DNA from: Corynebacterium minutissimum
GTDB lineage: Bacteria; Actinomycetota; Actinomycetes; Mycobacteriales; Mycobacteriaceae
DNA length: 64,000 bases
Assembly (NCBI RefSeq): GCF_000988205.1
Contig: NZ_LAYQ01000010.1
Coordinates: 1 to 64,000 of the forward strand
Direction: 5' to 3'
Under the pieces are notes generated by a model, which saw only the letters and a list, made by a program, of their open reading frames with translations, had not been told where the DNA came from and did not search any database. The position numbers were made by a program, and so were the translations under genes. This document shows positions 40,992-49,362 of this stretch, in pieces (position 1 is the stretch's first letter; each line of letters opens with the position of its first letter).

Positions 40992-43269
40992 GAAGTCTAT
41001 CAGGGGTAATGAGAACTGAACCCCAGCAACGAGTCCCCCACCTAGCGACTGTCGAGAAGTCTATCAGGGGTAATGAGAACTGAACCCCAGCTCTTCGCCG
41101 CGCACCTTCAGTCGCAGGTGAAGTCTATCAGGGGTAATGAGAACTGAACCCCAGCATCAACGACATCCCCCACACTCAAATCCTGAAGTCTATCAGGGGT
41201 AATGAGAACTGAACCCCAGCTTTGATAAAGGTGAGTGGGATGGTGAACGAAGTCTATCAGGGGTAATGAGAACTGAACCCCAGCGTTGGTGTCTGATGCC
41301 GATGCCCGCCTGGAAGTCTATCAGGGGTAATGAGAACTGAACCCCAGCTACCCCTTGCTGATAGCGCCCCTCAGCGGAAGTCTATCAGGGGTAATGAGAA
41401 CTGAACCCCAGCGGATGCTCTTGACTTCCTCCGACTTGGTGAAGTCTATCAGGGGTAATGAGAACTGAACCCCAGCCTTGGTGGGTTGCTCGTTGGGTTT
41501 CGCGGAAGTCTATCAGGGGTAATGAGAACTGAACCCCAGCCAATTGGTAGCCGACCCCTGGGGATAGGGAAGTCTATCAGGGGTAATGAGAACTGAACCC
41601 CAGCTCACGATTCGAGCTCACGTATTCGACAAGAAGTCTATCAGGGGTAATGAGAACTGAACCCCAGCGCCTGCGGGTGATTGAGTGGGGGAAGGAGAAG
41701 TCTATCAGGGGTAATGAGAACTGAACCCCAGCTATCCAGTGGGCCTCCCAGCTGGCCCCGGAAGTCTATCAGGGGTAATGAGAACTGAACCCCAGCGCTG
41801 GCCAACTACTCCAACACGCCCGCGGAAGTCTATCAGGGGTAATGAGAACTGAACCCCAGCGTGAGCATCCCTGACCCGACCGCGTTCAGAAGTCTATCAG
41901 GGGTAATGAGAACTGAACCCCAGCTTGCCTCCGTGTCTTCGCCTAGTGTGAAGAAGTCTATCAGGGGTAATGAGAACTGAACCCCAGCGTGGAGCCGAAT
42001 GGTGCGCCGGATGAGAGAAGTCTATCAGGGGTAATGAGAACTGAACCCCAGCCTGTCCCAGGCTGCTTCGTACTCTTTTTGGAAGTCTATCAGGGGTAAT
42101 GAGAACTGAACCCCAGCAGTCGTCGGTATCCAAGGGCGCGGCTCCGAAGTCTATCAGGGGTAATGAGAACTGAACCCCAGCGTATCCCTCGGCAAGATCA
42201 ACCGCTCCTGAAGTCTATCAGGGGTAATGAGAACTGAACCCCAGCGTGGCCGTCGACTTGACACGGAGACTCTGAAGTCTATCAGGGGTAATGAGAACTG
42301 AACCCCAGCGAGTACGCCGCCGACGTCATCGGCGAGAGAAGTCTATCAGGGGGAATGAGAACTGAACCCCAGCTATTCCTCGCGGGTATGGGCAAGGGTG
42401 GGAAGTCTATCAGGGGTAATGAGAACTGAACCCCAGCTCGAGTTCCGCACTTACGATAAAGTGCAGAAGTCTATCAGGGGTAATGAGAACTGAACCCCAG
42501 CGAGTACGCCGCCGACGTCATCGGCGAGAGAAGTCTATCAGGGGGAATGAGAACTGAACCCCAGCTATTCCTCGCGGGTATGGGCAAGGGTGGGAAGTCT
42601 ATCAGGGGTAATGAGAACTGAACCCCAGCAGCAGTGCCACCGGTACGCGCCCGGATTGAAGTCTATCAGGGGTAATGAGAACTGAACCCCAGCATTTGTT
42701 TTGTGGGTGTTTGGGGTGTTTGAAGTCTATCAGGGGTAATGAGAACTGAACCCCAGTCCTGCTCTGGGCAGCCCTCGGTGTCGGCGAAGTCTATCAGGGG
42801 TAATGAGAACTGAACCCCAGCTTCTGGATAAATTAACCGGGTGGCGGCGGAAGTCTATCAGGGGTAATGAGAACTGAACCCCAGCCTCGGCCCGCACCGC
42901 CTATGGTGTGGCGGAAGTCTATCAGGGGTAATGGGAACTGAACCCCAGCCAAACTCGGCGGGCTTCGGCGCATTTCGGAAGTCTATCAGGGGTAATGAGA
43001 ACTGAACCCCAGCCTACAGGGGCGCGCGTATCTGCCTCACGGAAGTCTATCAGGGGTAATGAGAACTGAACCCCAGCACAGCTGGCCACCATCATCGTCG
43101 CCATCGAAGTCTATCAAGGGTAATGAGAACTGAACCCCAGCACAGCTGGCCACCATCATCGTCGCCATCGAAGTCTATCAGGGGTAATGAGAACTGAACC
43201 CCAGCTGCGCTGCGACCAGGTGAAGGTGTGCTTGAAGTCTATCAGGGGTAATGAGAACTGAACCCCAGC
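40992..43269 (-). CRISPR. CRISPR array, 36 repeats and 35 spacers
   Basis: The 36-bp repeat starts GAAGTCTATCAGGGG and ends GAGAACTGAACCCCAGC on the plus strand. Spacers are 28 bp except the third and seventeenth (29 bp). The crRNA strand is set as minus because only that strand of the repeat pairs with the tracrRNA anti-repeat. The first 21 repeats are identical. Variants are repeats 22 and 25 (GGGGGAATG instead of GGGGTAATG), 28 (last base T), 31 (ATGGGAACTG) and 34 (TCAAGGG). Spacers 21 and 24, 22 and 25, and 33 and 34 are identical pairs, leaving 32 different spacers. Confidence 0.99.
42310..42593. repeat. segmental duplication inside the CRISPR array
   Basis: The block spacer 21, variant repeat 22, spacer 22 recurs three units (192 bp) later as spacer 24, variant repeat 25, spacer 25, with the rare GGGGGAATG repeat copied along. 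This shows duplication by recombination between repeats and not a second acquisition. Confidence 0.9.
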
Positions 43270-43340
43270 CGATGATGCTGATTCCCTTGACCATGGAGTC
43301 CAAGCTGTCACGACGATTTTGAAATTCTTTCCATCTCCTA

Positions 43341-43369
43341 TTGACAGCGGAGCGTCGTAGCCTTAACTT
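43341..43369 (+). promoter_or_regulatory. promoter candidate of the DIP1984-family gene
   Basis: A perfect TTGACA (43341-43346), 17 bases, TAACTT (43364-43369), 28 bases before the ATG. The 128 bases between the last repeat and the gene hold no other feature that could be recognised. Confidence 0.5.
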
Positions 43370-43397
43370 GATTGCTCTAACTTCTTAAGGAGGAACC

Positions 43398-43859
43398 ATG
43401 CTACTTGCTGAAGCCTTGGCCGAGCGCGCCCAGGCGCAGGAGCGCCTCAACTCGCTGAGTGACCGACTCGCGGCAACCGTCCGCATCCAGGAAGGCGATG
43501 AACCGGATGAGAACCCGACGGATCTCCTCCGTGAGCTGGAGGGCGTAACCAAGCGCATCGATGAGCTCGTCATCGCGATCAACGCCACAAACACGGCCAC
43601 CCCGTTCGACGAAGAGATCACGCTGATGGAGGCGCTCGCACTTCGTGATGGACTGCTGCGCAAGCGCCGCATCTACCAGGGATTGGCAGAGCGCGCGGGT
43701 GCGCGCCACGACCGCTACTCCCGCTCCGAGATCAAGTTCGTGGCCACCGTGCCCGTGCCGAAGTTGCGCGAGCGCGCCGACGATCTGGCCCGCCAGTACC
43801 GCGAACTGGATACCCGCATCCAGCAGCTGAACTGGAATACGGAACTGATAACTAAATAG
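43398..43859 (+). CDS. DIP1984 family protein
   Basis: A 153-residue, mainly alpha-helical protein (LLAEALAERAQAQERLNSLSDRLAATVRIQEGDEPDE split here by a short loop, then a second pair of helices with INATNTATPFDEEITLMEALALRD). It matches the family named after C. diphtheriae DIP1984, some members of which are annotated septicolysin; the molecular function is not established. AAGGAGG lies 6 bases before the ATG. It is a single-gene unit between the CRISPR array and a structured RNA candidate, which raises the question of an RNA-related role (inference only). Confidence 0.8.
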   Translation: MLLAEALAERAQAQERLNSLSDRLAATVRIQEGDEPDENPTDLLRELEGVTKRIDELVIAINATNTATPFDEEITLMEALALRDGLLRKRRIYQGLAERAGARHDRYSRSEIKFVATVPVPKLRERADDLARQYRELDTRIQQLNWNTELITK

Positions 43860-43874
43860 CGACTGCCGCTAGTT

Positions 43875-44067
43875 GTGCCGCATTCTTGCGGCACGTAGTC
43901 ATGTCGTTCGACATGTAGTCACGTCGCGCGCCTCATGCGCGCGACGGTAGCCCACACCCTTCGCAGCGAGCGCAACCCTTACTGGGCAGGGAAGAGCCCA
44001 GTGCTTCTCAGGCGCCTTCGTAGCGCAAGAAGGCAGGGAGGTTCGATTCCGTCCCACTGTATGGTGT
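43875..44067 (+). ncRNA. structured RNA candidate with a tRNA-like 3' module
   Basis: The 5' part has three perfect hairpins: 7 bp (43875-43894), 5-6 bp (43901-43914) and 9 bp (43922-43946), each followed by GTAGTC or GTAGCC. The 3' part is arranged as in a tRNA: a 7-bp D-like arm (43981-44002), one base, an anticodon-like arm (44004-44032) with a 7-base loop CTTCGTA, three bases, and a T-like arm with loop TTCGATT (44036-44055). ACACC (43954-43958) and GGTGT (44063-44067) can close it. A real acceptor stem is absent. The layout recalls the tRNA-mimic module of bacterial Y RNAs; identity and ends are inferred. Confidence 0.5.
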
Positions 44068-44223
44068 ACCGCGCTGGTACGGAGTACACGTGCACATTGA
44101 CGGGGATAATCCCGCAGTATTGTTTATTGTTTATCACCGCCGCGCTGGGCGGAGAGTGTGGGTGAGGGTTGGGAATGGGGACTATACTTCCGGCGCACTG
44201 CTTTCCAATTAAGCTGGTGTGCC

Positions 44224-45204
44224 ATGAGCGAGCAGAAGAACTACAGCACCGATAATCCTTTCAAGCCGGAACTCTGGCGCCCCGTCGAGGGCTTTGAGGA
44301 CCTCACGGACATCACCTACCACCGTCTCATCAGTGACGGTCCGAAGCCACAGCGTAAGGACGGCATCGTCCGCATCGCCTTCGACCGCCCAGAGGTGCGC
44401 AACGCGTTTCGCCCGCACACCGTGGATGAGCTCTACCGCGCGCTGGACCACGCGCGCCGCACGCCGGATGTCGGCACGGTGTTGCTAACCGGCAACGGGC
44501 CTTCCCAGAAAGACGGCGGCTGGGCGTTTTGCTCCGGCGGCGACCAGCGCATCCGCGGCCGCTCCGGGTACCGCTACGCCACCGAGCACGAGCACGATGA
44601 CGCGACTGCCGACGAATCCACTGTCGACACCGCCCGCGAAAAAGTTGAGGGCGGCCGCCTGCACATCCTGGAGGTCCAGCGCCTCATCCGCACCATGCCC
44701 AAAGTGGTCATCGCCGTGGTTAACGGCTGGGCCGCCGGCGGCGGGCACTCCCTGCACGTGGTGTGCGATATGACCATCGCCTCCCGCCAGGAAGCACGCT
44801 TCAAGCAAACCGACGCCGACGTCGGCTCCTTCGACGCCGGCTATGGCTCGGCCTACTTGGCCAAGATGGTGGGCCAAAAGTACGCCCGCGAGATCTTCTT
44901 CTTGGGCCGCACCTATGACGCGCAGCGCATGTACGAAATGGGTGCCGTCAACGAGGTAGTTGACCACGCCGACTTGGAGGATGCCGCCATCCAGATGGGG
45001 CGCGAAATCAACATGAAGTCCCCCACCGCCCAGCGCATGCTCAAGTTCGCTTTCAACCTCACCGATGATGGCCTCATGGGCCAGCAGGTCTTCGCTGGAG
45101 AAGCCACGCGCCTGGCCTACATGACCGACGAGGCCGTCGAAGGCAAGGAATCCTTCCTGGAAAAGCGCGAGCCCAACTGGGATGACTTCCCGTATTACTA
45201 CTAG
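44224..45204 (+). CDS. menB: 1,4-dihydroxy-2-naphthoyl-CoA synthase
   Basis: A 326-residue crotonase-fold enzyme: IAFDRPEVRNAFRPHTVDEL, the oxyanion-hole loop AFCSGGDQRIRG, VNGWAAGGGHSLHVVCD and SFDAGYGSAYLAKMVG with the catalytic Asp. It closes the second ring of the naphthoquinone. The ATG at 44224 fits the family N-terminus; the frame is open 66 bases further upstream into the non-coding region. Two small genes and menE follow. Confidence 0.95.
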   Translation: MSEQKNYSTDNPFKPELWRPVEGFEDLTDITYHRLISDGPKPQRKDGIVRIAFDRPEVRNAFRPHTVDELYRALDHARRTPDVGTVLLTGNGPSQKDGGWAFCSGGDQRIRGRSGYRYATEHEHDDATADESTVDTAREKVEGGRLHILEVQRLIRTMPKVVIAVVNGWAAGGGHSLHVVCDMTIASRQEARFKQTDADVGSFDAGYGSAYLAKMVGQKYAREIFFLGRTYDAQRMYEMGAVNEVVDHADLEDAAIQMGREINMKSPTAQRMLKFAFNLTDDGLMGQQVFAGEATRLAYMTDEAVEGKESFLEKREPNWDDFPYYY

Positions 45205-45307
45205 GCCTCCATCGAGGGCTAGTGCCTTCTCTTCCACCCGAAAGATAAAAAACGGGTAATATCCGGGACAGTTAACGCCAGTAACTATAGCTCCCACGGA
45301 GGCAACC

Positions 45308-45526
45308 TTGACCACGGAGAAAATCAATCAGATAACCCGCCCAATCGGACTTGTCCTCTGCCTAATCCTTTTGGTTTCCCTGCGGCACTTTACCGAATGG
45401 TCATGGCTGCTACGGGCGGGCGTCGCCGTTGGCGCAACCATCGCCGCCATGCTGGTGCTGGTTTTTATCCTAGGTTGCTTCTCCACAGAAGAAAACACCC
45501 CCGAGACACACGAGGCCACTTCTTAA
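45308..45526 (+). CDS. small two-helix membrane protein
   Basis: A 72-residue protein with two membrane segments (residues about 12-26 and 34-57) and a Glu/Thr-rich tail. TTG start with GGAGG 6 bases upstream. It lies between menB and menE; no family recognised. Confidence 0.6.
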   Translation: MTTEKINQITRPIGLVLCLILLVSLRHFTEWSWLLRAGVAVGATIAAMLVLVFILGCFSTEENTPETHEATS

Positions 45527-45610
45527 GGCTCAAGCCAGTAGGGAGGGCAGGTAGGGACCTGCCAGCTATCCTAATTACCACCAATCACCTTCACCCAGGG
45601 AGAGCCTGAA

Positions 45611-45772
45611 GTGCTGTATTTCGCCATTGCCCTCGCTGCCATCGCGCTCATTGCCGTCATTGCGTCTCGAGTGTGGATGTTGCGCCGCATCCAGCAGGCT
45701 CAGAGGGACGGTGAGCGCCCCTTCGATCAGGAGGATGAGCTCATCAACCCTTACGAACACCGCGGGCGGTAA
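45611..45772 (+). CDS. 53-residue single-pass membrane protein
   Basis: GTG start behind GGGAGAG (7-base spacing). The first 20 residues (LYFAIALAAIALIAVIAS) form a membrane helix, followed by a charged cytoplasmic stretch RRIQQAQRDGERPFDQEDEL and NPYEHRGR. It ends 11 bases before menE. The conserved-looking layout and good ribosome-binding site support a real small gene; function unknown. Confidence 0.6.
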   Translation: MLYFAIALAAIALIAVIASRVWMLRRIQQAQRDGERPFDQEDELINPYEHRGR

Positions 45773-45783
45773 CCTAGCTAACC

Positions 45784-46932
45784 GTGACCATCCTCTCTCC
45801 TCTGCCTGTCAATCCACATGACCCCGCCGCCATCCTCCCTGATCTGGAAGCGGCCATCGCAGGACAAGCCACCTTCCTGCCCGTCCCGGCGGAGGACTGC
45901 ACCCGCGCGCAGCTCCTGCGCAACCACATGCGCGCAGGAGAACCCATTAACTCCTCCATCGCGCTGGTCGTGGCCACCTCTGGGTCCACGGGCACACCGA
46001 AGGGCGCGCAACTCACGGCTGCCAACTTGGTCTCCAGCGCCGATGCCACGCACCGGGCTCTCGGCGGCACCGGCCAGTGGCTGCTAGCCATGCCTGCCTC
46101 CCACATCGCGGGCATCCAGGTATTGGTGCGCTCCCTCGTCGCGGGCGTGGAGCCGCTCTGCCTTGACCTGTCGGAAGGTTTTTCCATCCCCAATTTCGCC
46201 CGCGCCGCGCACGAGCTGGCCGCCACTGGGGATCGCTCATACACGGGACTGACCCCCATGCAGCTGGCCAAGGCCATGGATTCGCTAGAAGGAATCGAGG
46301 CCCTGCGCACCTTTGATGCCATCCTCGTCGGAGGTGCTGCCACCCACCCGCAACTGTTGGAGTCAGCGAAGAAGCTGCGCATCACCATCGTCACCACCTA
46401 CGGTTCCTCAGAGACTTCCGGCGGCTGCGTCTACAACGGCCGTCCCCTCGATAGCGCGCGCGTGCGCATCGGCGACGAGGGGCGCATTTACCTCGGCGGG
46501 CCCATGATTGCGCAGGGCTACCGAAACGTGGACTCAGATGCCTTCATGGTCGATGAATCCGGCACCTCGTGGTTTGCTACCTCCGACGCCGGCGCGCTTC
46601 ACGACGGCCACCTCACCATCACCGGGCGCCTCGACAACATCCTGAACACCGGCGGGCTCAAGCTCCACCCGGAGCAGCTCGAGCAGCACATCCTGCGCGT
46701 GCCGGGAGTGGAAGGAGTGTGCGTGGTCGGCATCCCCCACCCACGCTTGGGGCAGATGATCGTTGCCGCCTATACCGGATGGGCGGATGTCGGCGATATC
46801 CTCGTGGCTCTCGATGACGTTGGCCTTCCCCGGTGGCACATCCCCAAGGATTTCAAGCGCCTGCCTGAACTCCCCACCACCGGTCCCGGCAAGGTTGACC
46901 GCCTCGCCGTCGCCCGCATGTGGGACAGCTAA
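45784..46932 (+). CDS. menE: o-succinylbenzoate-CoA ligase
   Basis: A 382-residue acyl-adenylate-forming enzyme, short like other actinobacterial MenE proteins. The P-loop is VVATSGSTGTPKGAQLT (about residues 60-76); TTYGSSETSGGCVYNG is the adenylate motif and TGRLDNILNTGGLKLHPEQLE the hinge. A C-terminal Lys in TGPGKVDR completes the active site. It activates o-succinylbenzoate for MenB. GTG start at 45784 without a strong ribosome-binding site, perhaps coupled to the small gene before it. It overlaps the convergent mntR gene by 4 bases. Confidence 0.93.
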   Translation: MTILSPLPVNPHDPAAILPDLEAAIAGQATFLPVPAEDCTRAQLLRNHMRAGEPINSSIALVVATSGSTGTPKGAQLTAANLVSSADATHRALGGTGQWLLAMPASHIAGIQVLVRSLVAGVEPLCLDLSEGFSIPNFARAAHELAATGDRSYTGLTPMQLAKAMDSLEGIEALRTFDAILVGGAATHPQLLESAKKLRITIVTTYGSSETSGGCVYNGRPLDSARVRIGDEGRIYLGGPMIAQGYRNVDSDAFMVDESGTSWFATSDAGALHDGHLTITGRLDNILNTGGLKLHPEQLEQHILRVPGVEGVCVVGIPHPRLGQMIVAAYTGWADVGDILVALDDVGLPRWHIPKDFKRLPELPTTGPGKVDRLAVARMWDS

Positions 46933-47618
46933 GCCTCCGCTTCGCCAAAGCTGCGTACGGCAATGCCGCGCGCAGCGGATTCCCCGAGGGGGAAGTGTGA
47001 ACCTTCATCGACGGCAACCTCGAGCACACCCGCAACCGAAGGGGCAACGACGGTCAATTCTACTCCCGGCCGCACTCCATATTTATCCAGGTAGCGCAAA
47101 AATTCGCCATCAGCGTCAGTGACCTGCTCCACGGTGACGGGGGTCTGCGCGGGGACGTCGATAAGCGTAATGCGCGAGACCGGCTCGGCAGTGCCATCCG
47201 GGGCAGGTATGGGATCACCATGCGGATCGCGGGCGGGGTTGCCCAGGAAAGAATCAAGACGTTCAACGAGCCTGTCGGACGTCGCGTGCTCTAGCATTTC
47301 TGCCTCATCGTGCACCTCATCCCAGGTATAGCCCAGAGTGCGCACGAGGAAGGTTTCCAGGAGCCGATGCCGGCGCACCATTGCCACAGCCAGCCGCCGG
47401 CCTTCCTCAACAAGCCGAACACCGAAGTAGCGTTCGTGTTCCACCAGCCCCTTCGCGGCCAGGCGCTTGACCGCCTCCGACGTGGTGGGCAGCTTCTGCC
47501 CCGCCGCTTTAGCTAGGTCCCCCAGCGGCATCGCGGTATTAGCGCCCTCTTTCTCCTCATAGGTCCAGAGGATCTTGAGGTAATCCTGGGTGCGTTCGGG
47601 CAGCTCACTGATGTGCAT
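46929..47618 (-). CDS. mntR: manganese-responsive DtxR-family repressor MntR
   Basis: A 229-residue DtxR-family regulator: N-terminal winged helix (LPERTQDYLKILWTYEE, TTSEAVKRLAAKGLVEHERYFGV), metal-binding and dimerisation domain (RRHRLLETFLVRTLGYTWDEVHDEAEMLEHATSD) and a C-terminal SH3-like FeoA domain from about residue 145. It is divergent from mntABCD, the layout known for C. diphtheriae MntR, which represses the importer when Mn is plentiful. Confidence 0.88.
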   Translation of the reverse strand: MHISELPERTQDYLKILWTYEEKEGANTAMPLGDLAKAAGQKLPTTSEAVKRLAAKGLVEHERYFGVRLVEEGRRLAVAMVRRHRLLETFLVRTLGYTWDEVHDEAEMLEHATSDRLVERLDSFLGNPARDPHGDPIPAPDGTAEPVSRITLIDVPAQTPVTVEQVTDADGEFLRYLDKYGVRPGVELTVVAPSVAGVLEVAVDEGSHFPLGESAARGIAVRSFGEAEA

Positions 47619-47640
47619 ACCCCCATCGTAGTTCAGCCTA

Positions 47641-47692
47641 TTGCTTCCAACGGTTTCAGCACTTATGCTCTTTCAAGTTCAATCCATTGAAC
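47641..47692 (+). promoter_or_regulatory. mntABCD promoter with palindromic operator
   Basis: TTGCTT (47641-47646), 17 bases, TATGCT (47664-47669). A perfect palindrome GTTCAA-TCCA-TTGAAC (47677-47692) covers the expected start site, a position suited to repression by the divergent MntR. Confidence 0.65.
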
Positions 47693-47725
47693 ATCGACAT
47701 TCACTTTTAATAAGAGAGGTTTCCC

Positions 47726-48652
47726 GTGAAGAAACTTATTGCGCTTCCCCTCGCTTCCCTCGTGGTCGCAAGCACGCTGAGCGCCTGCACCAGCAGCGAC
47801 TCCACCGAAGCCCAGAACGATAACCTGACGATCTTCGCCACGACCGGTTACTTGGCTGATGCGGCCGCCAATATCGCCCCGGACGCCGACATCACCACCA
47901 TGGTCGGCCCCGGCGGCGATCCACACACCTACCAGCCCACCACGCGCGATATTGAAAAGATGCAGGATGCCGACCTCGTCCTCTGGAATGGCCTTCACCT
48001 CGAGGCGCAAATGGTGGACCAGCTCTCCTCCCTCGGTGAAAAGCAGCTAGCTGTCGGCGAACAGCTCGATACTGCTGACCTTCTGCCGTGGCCCGAGCAA
48101 GGTGACAAGGGCGAAAAACTCTACGACCCGCACATCTGGAATAGCCCCGAGCTGTGGAGCCAGGTCGTCGATCATATCGGCACCAAACTCGGCGAAATCG
48201 ACTCTGACAATGCCGAAGACTATGCCGCGGCCGCCGATGCTTATGAAGACAAGATTGCAGCCGCGCACGACAAGGCCGCTAAGGAACTCGAAAGCGCCTC
48301 CCCGCGCGTTCTTATCACCGGCCATGACGCCTTCAACTACTTCGGCAAGACCTTCGACTTTGAAGTCCAAGCCACCGACTTCGTGACCACCGAAGCCACC
48401 AAGTCCGCCACTGAGATCTCCGAGCTCGCGGATACGATCGCGGAGAAGAAGGTCCCCGTTATCTTCCAAGATAACCAGGCGAACCCACAGGCCATCACTT
48501 CTCTCAAGGAAGCCGTAGAAACCCGCAACTGGACCGTCACCATCTCGGATGAAGAGCTCTTTGCCGATACCCTCGGCCCGGAAGCCCCAACCGATACCTA
48601 CCTCGGAGCCTTCGAACATAACGCTAGCGCCGTGGCGAAAGCACTAAGCTAA
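47726..48652 (+). CDS. mntA: manganese/zinc ABC transporter substrate-binding lipoprotein
   Basis: A 308-residue cluster A-I binding protein. Lipobox LSAC with Cys21; metal ligands expected in GDPHTYQPTTRD, YDPHIWNSPE, LITGHDAFNYFG and the C-terminal loop with Asp/Asn (NASA). It captures Mn or Zn outside the membrane. GTG start with AGAGAGG upstream. First gene of a four-gene operon with one-base to four-base overlaps. Confidence 0.88.
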   Translation: MKKLIALPLASLVVASTLSACTSSDSTEAQNDNLTIFATTGYLADAAANIAPDADITTMVGPGGDPHTYQPTTRDIEKMQDADLVLWNGLHLEAQMVDQLSSLGEKQLAVGEQLDTADLLPWPEQGDKGEKLYDPHIWNSPELWSQVVDHIGTKLGEIDSDNAEDYAAAADAYEDKIAAAHDKAAKELESASPRVLITGHDAFNYFGKTFDFEVQATDFVTTEATKSATEISELADTIAEKKVPVIFQDNQANPQAITSLKEAVETRNWTVTISDEELFADTLGPEAPTDTYLGAFEHNASAVAKALS

Positions 48653-49362
48653 TGCTCAGCGTAGGAAACCTCACCGCCGGCTATCCCCGCACGCCGGTGC
48701 TTCACGACGCCTCCTTCACCCTCACCCCCGCGACTATCACCGGGCTGGTGGGTGCGAACGGGTCGGGAAAGTCTACTCTGGTCCGCACGCTGGTAGGGCT
48801 CCTTCCGCCTCTAGCCTGCGGGTCGATGACCTTCGATGGCGTCGATCTGGCACATTTTCGGCAGCGGCTCGGATATATGCCACAACATGCGGATATCGAC
48901 TGGAATTACCCTGCCACCGCCTTCGACATCGCCCTGATGGGCCGCACCGCCGGGCTGCGCTGGTGGCAGTGGCCCAGCCGCGCTGACAAAGACGCCGCCC
49001 ACGCAGCACTTGCGCGCACCGGAATGCAGGCACACGCGCAGCTGCCGATTTCCGCCCTGTCTGGTGGTCAGCGCCAGCGCGTGTTGTTGGCGCGCACGCT
49101 CGTTAGCGAGCCGGAATTCATCATCCTCGACGAGCCCTTCGCTGGTGTCGATGCCGCGAGTCAGCGCGCCATCATGGATGTACTCAAGGAACTGCGCGAG
49201 AACGGCGTGACCATCCTGCTGGTGCATCACAACCTGGCGGAGGTCGCCGACTTTTGCGATGAGGTCCTCATGGTCGGCCACGGCCGGCTCATTGCTGCTG
49301 GCCCCACCGAGCAGGTACTTACCGAGTCCGCCATTGCCGACATGTTTTCCCTGCCATCATGA
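48652..49362 (+). CDS. mntB: metal ABC transporter ATP-binding protein
   Basis: A 236-residue ATPase: Walker A GANGSGKSTL, Q-loop MPQHADIDWNYP typical of the Mn/Zn group, signature LSGGQRQRV, Walker B FIILDEPFAGVD and switch His in LLVHHNLAEV. It starts on the last base of mntA's stop codon and overlaps the permease gene by 4 bases. Confidence 0.9.
   Translation: MLSVGNLTAGYPRTPVLHDASFTLTPATITGLVGANGSGKSTLVRTLVGLLPPLACGSMTFDGVDLAHFRQRLGYMPQHADIDWNYPATAFDIALMGRTAGLRWWQWPSRADKDAAHAALARTGMQAHAQLPISALSGGQRQRVLLARTLVSEPEFIILDEPFAGVDAASQRAIMDVLKELRENGVTILLVHHNLAEVADFCDEVLMVGHGRLIAAGPTEQVLTESAIADMFSLPS

Noticed and set aside
41897..43104. Minus-strand frames inside the CRISPR array
   Set aside because: They are repeat units read through in one frame (recurring GSVLITPDRL peptides), not genes.
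43981..44062. A true tRNA gene downstream of the DIP1984-family gene
   Set aside because: Arms and T-loop fit, but no acceptor stem can be formed and the D-arm has 7 bp, so a working tRNA is unlikely; it is listed as a tRNA-like RNA instead.
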